Shown piece by piece: positions 10,201 to 22,200 of a DNA stretch of 64,000 bases. The notes beneath the pieces were generated by a model. It saw only the letters and a program-made list of their open reading frames with translations, was not told the DNA's origin and did no database searches. The translations under genes and the position numbers were made by a program. The stretch is from Cliona cf. orientalis (lineage: Eukaryota; Porifera; Demospongiae; Clionaida; Clionaidae), in contig OZ005690.1 in assembly GCA_963930775.1 (NCBI GenBank), forward strand, positions 4,882,225-4,946,224. Reading direction: 5' to 3'. Position 1 is the first letter of the stretch, and each line of letters opens with the position of its first letter.

Positions 10201-13200
10201 AAATATAGGTCCAAATTCATGTCTTCCTAGTCTGGGTGCAGAGAGCACTGTTTCAAGTGTCACCAGGACAACTAAGCAGCATATCCATTATTTTTCTCAA
10301 GTTCACAAAATTATAGCCATGCACCATGTACCGAAAGTAAATCTATAGATTGCGCAATGTGCGCGCGGGGTATTTGCTCCACAGAGCTCTAGTTATTATT
10401 GTGAACATTGAAACATTGCGCACTTGCTATAGCCGGGTGCATGAACTGTTGATTTCAGCTGAGCTAAATAATCAGTGTGGGAATAGGTTGTAGCAAGAGT
10501 ATATAATAGAGAGGGAGGGAGAATATCCTACTTCACTATGGGCCTGTGTTACAACACTTTACGGGGGTCATGACCTTTATAATGATATTCACAGGCTTGA
10601 GGCCTCAGTCTACAGTGGCGGATCCAGAGGGGGTTCGATGGGTTCGAACGAACCCCCCTCTGACTAGCTGTCTAGTACTTAGACTGTGTAGTAGTGTAAA
10701 ATCTAGGCTTCATAGAACCCCCCTTCCTTTTAGCTAGCTACAGTACTAAAGCCTCTGTCTCTAGCTCACCTACTTGGACGTTTCTTAGTGAATATTTGAT
10801 CGATTTGAAGTCTTGGAGCGCCTTTAATACAAGATCCACGAACATGCCATCTAGCGAGAAATGGGCGTGGTCAACGAGCGATGTGGGCGTGGCTTAAATT
10901 TTTCGCGCGCGCTTTGCGCGCATTCGATTAGTAAGAACCCCCCTCTGATAGATCCTGGATCCGCCCCTGGTCTAGCTGTTTGTGGGCATGTAGCTAAACC
11001 TCATGTACTGTAGAGCACATAATTGCAGGTTGATGCAGCTGCTATGTGATGTTGTAGGACAATCTGTGAAAACCACTTTGTATGTGGATATCATTACAAA
11101 GGTCATGACCCCCATAAAGTGTTGTAACACAGGCCCATAGTGAAGTAGGATATTCTCCCTCCCTCTCTATTATATACTCTTGATTGTAGAGTGATGCTTT
11201 CTGTGCTTGGACAGGGTTAGCGTGAGAAGCCCCAGTAAGAATGCAGGTAGGATCCTTGATTGCAATCAGGAGTAGATTAGATAGGAGTGTTGAACTACAG
11301 TACAAGCGTAGTAACAGCGTTCCAGTATAGCGAGGTGTTATGTAAATCCAGACTGCAGTTATGCAACTATATAGTGTAGCCTCGTACCCTTTCTTGAGCC
11401 TGGGTATGAGGTATATTGCAGCTGGTACCATATTATAATATTATAGTGGCTTGCACCCACTGTACTCACATACATGAAGCCAACATGGTGTTCATTAGTC
11501 TATCGAGCTAGACCCTTCCTTGCGCTTGTATTGTACGCGCGGGGGGAAGGGTCTAGCAAAGGTCAATTTCAGCTGACCAATCAGATTCAACTATCCAAAT
11601 TCTGGATAGCAATTTATGTGTGGGTGATCGCTTGCAATCAGTGCTTATTCGTGATTGCAAGCTAGCTGTTGCTTTTCACTTGGATCATTTGTGTGGCACT
11701 GGAGTACTAGTACTGCAGAGGCAATAGCGGATGATTCAGAAAACCGTTCGTCGCCATTTTTTGAGAGCTGCCAGGGAATAGTAGCTATAGTCGATCATTG
11801 AAACGGGAGCGAAAGAGTCCGTTCAACTTGATAGTGCCATGTTTGATCACTGTCCCAGCCAGGTCAGACAAGCGGAGCACCTTCTACTTGCTACCTCTGT
11901 ATATTTCGGCGATCATTGAGAAGTTCTCTGTACCAGCAAAGAGCTGCCAACTTTGCCATTGTCATGATTTTGCTGCTCACGTTTTCTGTATTTTAATTAA
12001 TTGCATTCCAAACATGACCTTTGCTAGACCCTTCCCCCCGCGCGTACAATACAAGCGCAAGGAAGGGTCTAGCTTGATAGACTAGGTGTTCATTCATTTA
12101 CTTAATTGTGTATTGTCTACATCATCGTCCCAGAATGCATTAACATGTGGTTTAATACTCCTTTCTAATCTCTTCCTGTTGCAATAAATGCTTTTGTGGC
12201 ATAAAAGTACCAGGTGGAAAACCTATATTCTCAGTGTACTAACATTGTAGCACTATCAACTGTAGTGCATATATATATACTTCCTGCACAGCACTGTGCA
12301 AACTACTGACCATGTTAGGTAATAATGTGCTACTGCAACTATGCAGCTAGCTATATAATAATATACATGGTGCCATTTATAGTGGGCATACACTAGCTTG
12401 CATACACTTTTGATGATAATAATATTATGTGGCTTGCATTACAATGTTTTGGTGACTCTATTTCGAGTTGTTGTTATCACACCTTCATGAGCTCTTGATG
12501 AAAAAAGAATAAGTGGCTTTTTCAGTCTAGCAGTATTTTGAAAAACTCTTCTTGCCTTTCTTTGCATATACTATATTATTATTATTATTATATCTGCTGA
12601 TCTACCATGTATAGCACACAAAGTCATACATTGCCTTTAGTTAAGTATTACTGGCAAAGGTACTATAATAATATTATAGCCGCAGTAGTACGTGAGGGTT
12701 TCGTATGATATTATTGTGTCCGTATTGCACTAAGGAATGATCTATATGGAAGATAAACACACAAAGTTAATTGTACCAAGCTATTATATGAATTTTTGTA
12801 ATGCCTATTTATTTCCCGATAGTGGCCATACCCTATCATGGTGGATTACTTGGAAGTGGATCAGGACCAATTCTCTATGGTTATCTAAGATGTATTGGGA
12901 ACGAGATTTTGCTGTCACAATGTAGAACATTTCGATCTCTCACCCTTGGAACTGCACATTTCAGTGATGCTGGAGTTAGGTGCTTAAATGAAAGTAAGTC
13001 TATCCATTTCAGTCATACAATATGATGGGCTGAAATTGGTGGCTAAAAGAAAGGTGCATGCATGGCTTAAAGAGGCACTCATGTATTTTCTATATACTTG
13101 GATCTTGACTTTCCTGTGTGGTTGAAATAAGCTGGTGGTTGCCTCACATGCTGACCACTATGCTAAGGTTCAAATATTACATTATTATCCAATTAATCTA

Positions 13201-16200
13201 ATAATATTCGTTTCTATCATGAAAACAACGTCTAAAAAATTACTAAGACCATTCTCCAGTAGAGCATCCATGGTCAGAATTCATAAGGTAACAAAACAGA
13301 TCTACCTTAGCCTACAATGATTTAATCAGTATGAGTAGAGCATTGGTGCCATAGTAGCAATACAAAGTACCTTCGGCACAGTTAGAGTGGGTGGAAATCA
13401 TCTAAGGTAGATGATGTCATAGTTATATTATTATAATAATTATTATGGCTATTATTCAGGTCGCTCTAACTGCTCTCATGGCGATATACGTCTAGTGAAT
13501 GGTACAACAATGTTTGAAGGTCGAGTGGAGCTCTGCTATCTTGGAATGTGGGGCTTGGTTTGTGACAATGCCTGGGATAGTAAGGATGCAGCTACTGCGT
13601 GTCGACTATTAGGATTTCAAGAAGATGGTATGATCATCTCTACTAGAAGACAGTATAATATTTAGCAGAGATAGTGGGCATTTTGAATTTTGGGATGGGG
13701 GGGGTGGGGGGTGGGGGTGGGGGATGATGGTCATCTTGTGCCATAACAATATGTGATAATCAATGAGAAAATACGCTGGATATCAATCTGAGATACAGGC
13801 CAAAATAGTTGCCTTTGGTGATAACTGGCGATTTCACTTTTTGATATAAATCGATAAAAGAATCATTCCTCTCTATGAAAATCTGCTTTGTAGCTTCTAG
13901 AACGCTATACTTACCGAGCTATGGCTCGAAGAAGTCAGGCGAGTATAGCTACATAAAGCACCCATGATACGGAGCCCAAGATATGCGTGGCAGCTGCACA
14001 CAAAGAAGTCTCCAACCACTTCTTTCTTCGATTCTGTGTACTAGCAATGTTTAGAAATGCTTGTCTTCTTGTTCTTTTCCATTGTAACGTTGGCTGCTGC
14101 TCTCGTTCTAGTGCTTTGGCAGCCAACTAGCTCCTTGACTTGATGGGCGGGGCCACATATTAACCATAAATGACAAGTATACAATTTTCTCTATGTGCAT
14201 CCAGAGACTATACATTATCTATTATGTATAGTTCCTGGTGCAACGCACGTAGCAATGTTAATTTTTTGCAATACCATAGAAACTGGTTGTTAAGCGCTGC
14301 TTGCTGTTAAGCGCATAGTTTTGTGCGAATTTTACCGCTCTTTGTTAGGTGCACATGCCCAGCAAGCCACCTGAGTGACGAGCGATCAGTTACACGAGCC
14401 CAGGAAGAAGGCTAGAAGTAGGTTGGAGAAGAAAACGTCAAGAATTACATTCTCTGGTCGCTCCTTGGCCATCACTGTAGGCAATTTTACACTCGACACG
14501 TTCTTTATGCACGCCCCACCTACCGTATTTTAGCACTTTTAATTAAGTGCATGCTTCCTGTTAAGCGCATACTTTTTATTAAGCGCATATTTTCTTGCTG
14601 CCGCGTGTTATAAGCGTATGCGCTTAACAATCAGTTTCTACGGTACTTTAGTAGCTACAGGCAATCCGGATATGAATATCTCCATGACTCTACACAGGCT
14701 AGAGACTTCTAATTTGCTGGAGCAATTAATAGTTCAAAGATTGTAGCTAGTCATAGATATTATAGACTACGTACACGGGATTGGAAACTGCTCACGTGAG
14801 CAATAGAACGTACGTATACATGAACGCACACTCCGTGTTATGGTTTGCATTCTTGGATAGACCCGTTGCTATGACAATTTGAGCAAAAAATGGCCGAAAA
14901 TGGCGACCACAGTGCACTTATTGATTAATAGCAGTGAAATAACAGTAGTTTCGAACTTGAAGAAGGCTTAATTATTCCAGTGAAGGAGTCCCTACTCTAA
15001 ATGTGGCCAGCGAAGTTGAATTTCCGAAGTCTCTCTAGTCTACGCTACAGTCCCAAAAAGTCCAAGAAGCAAAAATGGCTGATCAAGAACTGTTGAAAAC
15101 TGTTTATTTCAGTGTATCGGTGCAGTGGCTTTGCCCTTTCCAAAATGTTGGGATGCGCTTTCTTACTTGTGACAGTTTTGACACTTGATGCGCTGTCTTC
15201 TATGAGTGAGCAGGCCGTGAAAAGGCCCAAAAATCGGCCATTTTTTGCTTCTTAGACTTTGTGGGACTGTAGCGTAGACCAGAAAGACTTCGGAAACTCG
15301 AACTTGCTGGCCACGTTTAGAGTAGGGACTCTTTCACTGGAATAAGCCTTGTTCAAGTTCGAAACTACTGTTATTTCACTGCTATTAATGGATAAGTGCA
15401 CTGCGGTCGCCATTTTCGGCCATTTATTGCTCAAATTATCATAGCAACGGGTCTATCCAAGAATGCAAATCATAACACGGAGTGCGCGTACAAGTTCTAT
15501 TGCTCACGTGAGCAGTTTCCAATCCCGTTTACGTAGTCCATAATATCTATGAGCTAGTTATAATAATAATGGTGACATTATCAAAAAATTTTCAGCGTAT
15601 CATACAAGTAGCGTAAGTTATCAATAGTCAACCACCATTTATTGTCAACCGATATCTACTATACGGTGGTCTCGGGTGTGGTCGCGTTTTGCCATGCACC
15701 ATGAACGTATGACGATGGTATTGATTTTGTGCATCCTTTGTATACAAAAGTTTTACTCAATATAAAAACTTGATGTTTATGATAATAGTAAGTAATAATC
15801 ATGATGAAAGTATTATTTTAAGTATCTACTACTTGCATGCACATTTATTATAAAAATCGGCGATCGGTTGACATTAGCGCTGTTACAAATTACTGGGCGG
15901 TCGATAACAGGTGGAAACGGTCGCCAATTCATAAAATCATGGGTCTAGCAGACTTGCTCATAGTGACCTGCAGAAATGAGAGTAATACATGGTGAGTGGT
16001 CGTTTAATAGACAAATGAATTATCTACCGAATGGAGTTTGTTCGAGGTTCATAGCATATACAGAGCCCGAGTTATAGTCCCGAACGTCTTAGGCGGTCGA
16101 GAGTTGATGACTTACGCTATGTTTAATATCATAAACATGGGATAATGTGGCTAGCATGCATAATCATTTATTAACAACACATGCTTACAAAACATAGAGA

Positions 16201-19200
16201 CACAAACACTATCCTGCCAGGGCAAGACTGCCCATTAGTACCATGCGCATGCTCAGATTGAAGAGGCTGCAGAGGCCACACCCCTCATAGCAAGCAACTG
16301 CTCTGGCTCCAACTAAGTGTGCAATGGCGACATTCTCGCTCTGCTCAAACGTTGCTACCGGACTACTGATAGGTATGACATAGAACAGACTTTGCCTTTT
16401 GCTTCGCTCGGGGCTCGGTGGCTCAGTGCAGTAGCGCCAGCACATGCTTTGCAGGCCTCTCGAAATGTGCGGCGCTTTCACGCCGATCATTCAACAGCGT
16501 ATCTCTAGCTAGCTGTAGCTATGGCCTGAGGCACTCTTTTTATGCACACGGCCTTACAATTCTGACCAATCCTGAGCCCTGTAGTGCGGACTTTTTCTCC
16601 GCCCGCGCCGTATTCGTAGCAACAGGGTGCATCCAAGACGCGTATCTATGCCCTCATGTAATGACATGGACTATAAAAGAAAATTGTCGCTCTGAAAAAT
16701 ATTTTTCGTTGTATATAGTGATAACAATGTCAGGGTTTTCTCCTGGACAGTCACTTATTATTATTATTCACGTACAGAGAGTATTGCTGTATAGTGGGTA
16801 GAGCTATTGTTTGTATTTTGTATTTCCTGTATCTTCCTAATACTGAAAATGAAAGATGAATAAGGAAGAGCACAGTTACAATTATACACATTTTGCAGGT
16901 GCAGTGGCAGTTACTGGTTCTTATTTTGGCAGTGGAGAGGGACCGTATGTTTTGAGAAGCACTTATTGTAGGGAATATTCTAGAAATTTAGCTCGCTGTG
17001 GTCAAACTGGTATTCATGATTACACCGCTGATTGCTCACCTGGACATGATGCTGGAGTTATATGCGAGGGTATGTGATCAACCCTTGACTACCAATAAAA
17101 TGTTTGGCTATGATGAGAAAATTAAAGGGAGGTTATTCCTCATTATGACGTTGATTGGCCATCCCCCTAGAAATTGGCTTTAATTACCTATATTAGTGTG
17201 GGGTTACCCCCTTGAATTTATACATCTATTCTTATATTTGCCCCCTCTTGAACTCTGCTACTACATAACTATATGTGACAGTCCACGAGAAATCTTATAT
17301 GCATGCGCTGGACATCAATCAGAGATATAGGTCTGAGGTGATAACTATCGATTTTCATTTTTTGGTATAGATCGATAAGGGGATCATTGATCGTCATTCC
17401 TCTACAAAAATCGGTTTCATAGCTTCTAGAACGCTATACTTACCAAGTTATGACTCAAAGAAGTCGGGCGAGTAGCTATGTAGAGCATTGGCATCAGAAG
17501 CAGTATGGTTGCTACGGCTAGGGCCGTACCACCTGTTCTAATAACTCACCTATACATAAAGCTATCTGCAGTTGTACTAGCCTTATTCCCAGGCCCTTTG
17601 AGACCTCCATATGACCATAGACATCTATGGTATGAGGCTATAGTTGTACGAGTACTAAATTATCGTGACAATCATTACTAAAATTAAATAATAAATGTTC
17701 ATTATGTAGTCTACACATGTGCACCATGTACCAATGAAGCTGTCACGCCCCCTCGTTGGCCAGCCTTACCACTTCTAAAGTGCTTCCTATGCCCCTGTAG
17801 AGCGGCCATGATACAGAGCTCTTGCGGTGATAAGCATGGCAGCTGCACACAAAAAGTCTCTTTCTTCAATTGTGTACTGTCTTTAGTAACGCTTATCTTC
17901 TTGTTCTTTTCCATTGAAGCATTGGCTGCTACTCTTGTTCGAGCATTTTGGCAGCCAGCTAGCTCATTGACTTGGTGGGCGGGGTCACATATTTACCATA
18001 AACGACAAGCCTAGTACACGGACATTCACGTGCAATGGACGTACATGTAGCAATGTTCATTGCAATTTTTTGCAAAATTTTGGTATGGGCGATCTGGGTG
18101 TATTTTTGCTCACATCTCCATAACTACTACATAGGCTAGAGACTTCAAATTTGTTGGAGCAATAGTTCAAAGGTTGTAGTTGGTAATGGTGGCCTTAACT
18201 CAGCACATTACGCATGGTTTTCACAATGTCATGGTTTGTTAGCAGTGTACCCTCTTGAGCAAAATCCTGAAGTAAACCTGTCCTTCGTGGTGACATGAAT
18301 ATGTGATGTTTGTAGTATTATTTTATGTCATTGAATTATTCTAAGGCTGTGCATTGCTTTTAGGTTATTATATTATTAGCTTGCAGCCATGGTGAAGTGC
18401 GCTCGATAGCATACAAACCTATTGAAGTGTGTTTCAATGGCACTTGGACAGGAATATGCAGCAATGCTATCAATGCCTCTGCTGTAGGCAAGGTATTATG
18501 CAAGCAGCTAACTGGAGCTGAAAAATCATGTAAGTTAATTCTTCACCCGTGAAATTTGATGCAGAAGCTCGGTCTAAACCCATTGCCTGCATGTATGATT
18601 CCCCTAATTATTCACTGAGGGCTAATATTATGCTTAATAATTATTTTTGGGATATTAAGTACTATGAACTAGTCTGATACCCAGCCTCCATTCTGTGTAA
18701 TTTCAGTATCACTAATTAGCTTTCTTAAGGGTGTCATAGATATCCAGGATCCACTTAAGTTTTCATGGTCATAATTTCATTTATGCAGTTCACACTGAGA
18801 GCTGCTCAACTCCACTAAGATATACTGATATGAAGGCTGTAGCTTTTCTCCACAACGTATCTTGTGACAATCAATCAAGAAGCGTGGTAAATGATTGCTC
18901 CTTCAACATTTTGAGTCGATCAGCTTCAGAACAGTGTTCAGTTCGATCTGGATGTTGTGTGCTTTCCTCACTCCAATTGTACAGAAGGTGCTATTCGTCT
19001 TGCTGATGGCGAGAATTCACTCGATGGAAGAGTTGAAGTGTGCGTCAATGGATTTTGGGGAGCACTTCCTGCTCGTTCAACAGGGGCAGAAAGAATATGC
19101 AGGCAATTTGGATTTCCATGGGAATGTGAGTTATATGTGTGTATAATGAAGCACTATAGTGCAAAACCCTCAGTGTAGAGTGTATGTGTTCAATATTATT

Positions 19201-22200
19201 GTTGCCATGGCAGATCTCTTATCATAAAAATGTAATAATCAGTTAGTGAAGTTACTGCTGGAACTTTGAAAGTTGCCTCATCCAGGGTGGTATCATAAAA
19301 TTTAATAACGAGTTAGTGAAATTATTGCTGGAACATTAAAAGTTACGTAATACAGGGTGGTAATAATATTATTTAATAATGCAAATAAAGTTGGCATTGT
19401 GTAGGCCTAAATGAATATAATTATGAAGAATTCTCTTAATCACTACCATAGCTCCACACTTAGGACACTGCTTGAGTGGAGGCATAATTACTTATAATGC
19501 CTAATGTTATTGTTGCCATGGCAGATCTCTTATCATAAAAATGTAATAATCAGTTAGTGAAGTTACTGCTGGAACTTTGAAAGTTGCCTCATCCAGGGTG
19601 GTATCATAAAATTTAATAACGAGTTAGTGAAATTATTGCTGGAACATTAAAAGTTACGTAATACAGGGTGGTAATAATATTATTTAATAATGCAAATAAA
19701 GTTGGCATTGTGTAGGCCTAAATGTATATTTTTGAATATAATTATGAAGAATTCTCTTAATCACTACCATAGCTCCACACTTAGGACACTGCTTGAGTGG
19801 AGGCATAATTACTTATAATGCCTAATTACACAAGAACAATTTATGACAGTGCGTACCGTAGCTACAAAATTACAAAACTCACAGAAATTGTCCAATCGAG
19901 TAGCAGACACCCAAAGGAGTAAAGCAATCATTTTCACGCACAATTATACCAAAATATATAGCTAGCAGCCAAGTGAAATCAGTTAGCTATATAGAGCTTG
20001 AGTGCCAGACGGTAGCATTAGCTATAGCGTGTGCGTAGCGCAGACAAGACTTCACCCCCAATATACATTTAATATGCGCATACTGTATGCATACCTGGTC
20101 ATATACCGTATATAGCCATGCAATAGCATGACTTTATATATAAATAAATGTGAAGAAGTTTACCATCAGTAGCCATTTCCAACCAAAATTAAAAATATAC
20201 AAATAGCTACAATACATACCTATTGTGCTCAGGTTGCTTCTTCAGCTCAAAAGATACATATTGGTGCAAATTTTCCAAGTTATGATTAAATGAAACTCGA
20301 CCACATCCCCAGTAGCTGCATAGTTCTAATGGTTCATATGGTAAAAGGTCGTCAAAGCCATATCTGATTTAATGCCAGTGCCTCAATGGCAGAGATGGAG
20401 TCTGAGACCGACACTCTTGATCTTGGCAATGACAAGCTTCATCACAGCCCTACAGCTTCCGAATATCAGATTGGTCACAGTGTGCATGCTATATATAGCA
20501 CAAGGCTAGCTTTTTAAAATTATTCATTAAATTTTTATACACGGGATTAAATCAGCCAAGAGAACGCGTGAAGTGTGGCCGGCAGTAGCTACTTGTCAGA
20601 GAAAGTAGCACTCAGCTTGTAATGTACTGGATACAAACGCCAGATACTCTACATACAAAACAATGAAATTGAAAGGTCGGAAGTAGGGATGCATATGGGA
20701 GGGCTAAAAAGTATACAAACAAGATTTGTAGGGATAATCATGTCCACCATGCACTAAGCTGGCTGTTTCTGCCTTAACCGTCCTGAGCATGCGTGCTAAA
20801 AATTTTGAAACAGTCTTAGCCGCATTTTCGTCATAATATTTTACGTCACAATTACGTCATCGGTCGGGTGAATTATTTTTTTACTGATTGGGACTCTGGA
20901 CATAATGAAACACCTAGACTACATCCCTCATCCCTCATGAAATGTATTACACCGCGCTACTAGCTATACGCCGCCATAATTTGAACTAGGACACTTCCAC
21001 AAACTCAGTTGCTGTGCATGCTCCGTATACTCATATATTGGGGCGTGCGGCTTGAGCCAGTTAACCCGGACCTGACCTTCACCTGCCATGCTCTAGACTG
21101 AATAGGGAAATTCCCAGAGTACGAGCTCGCCAAATAAAGCGAACCAAGAGAATCGCCATATATCATAGACAGTCCATGATCTCTTCTACGCTACGATTTG
21201 AATTTTGGGTCCCAACAACCTTTCAAACATTAGCCTTCACAGCAACATCATAAGTTTCATCATAGGTTTCATCATAGTTTCATCATAGGTTGGCCGAATG
21301 TTTTTGTTGTTATTGTTGTTGATTGAGACTTGGAATGCAGCTAATAAGTGGAATTTAGCTTTTCCACATTCTCCATGGAGAAATGACACCAAGACTACAG
21401 CAAAAAAAATTAAATTTCTTTTGTCAATACAGTGGAGCAGGAAACAATCGTGTGTTGCAGTGGCCACCAGTACAAATTGTGTGTGTGGCTTTGATTACTG
21501 AATTTTGTGGCCATTTGTGGATGTCGCATTTTAGTAGAAGAATACAACACAAGTGTTATCATGTATTAAGTCTTTTGTCAATACAGTGGAGTAGGAAACA
21601 ATCGCATGTTGCAGGGGCCACCAGTACAAATTGTGGGTGCAGCTTTGATTACTGAATTTTGTGGCTATAATTATTCTTTTGTGGAGGTCGCATTTTAGTA
21701 ATTTAAACCAGACTAATTTGGAAGAATACATACACAAGTGTTATATATTAAGTCTGATTATGGGGGGGGGGGGGGGGGGGGGGGCAATGCCCCCCCCTCC
21801 CCCCCCCCTCCCCCACCCTCCCATTCCTACTCCACTGTATTAACTTCACTTCAGAAAGACCTATGAAGGTGAAACTTGCACCAAACCTCTAATAAAGGAT
21901 TTTTAATTAGTGAATAATAAGTGATGTCACATAATTAAGCTGTATGGCTTCATAGATTGTATTCTCCCCTTTCGTACAACATGAAATATATACATGTATA
22001 TATTCAACCCTTAGCATGAATAGCATTCATAGAGCTATTTTAACAACCACAACTAGCATAGTTATAATAATGTGCATGGATGGACTACGATTCCACCACC
22101 ACACTCTTCTATTAGTTTCTAGATTTATGAAGCTCATTAATTGCAGTGGTACTGCTGTGAGAGGATTGACTTAAGTTGCTTTCCTAAGATAACACCTGCC

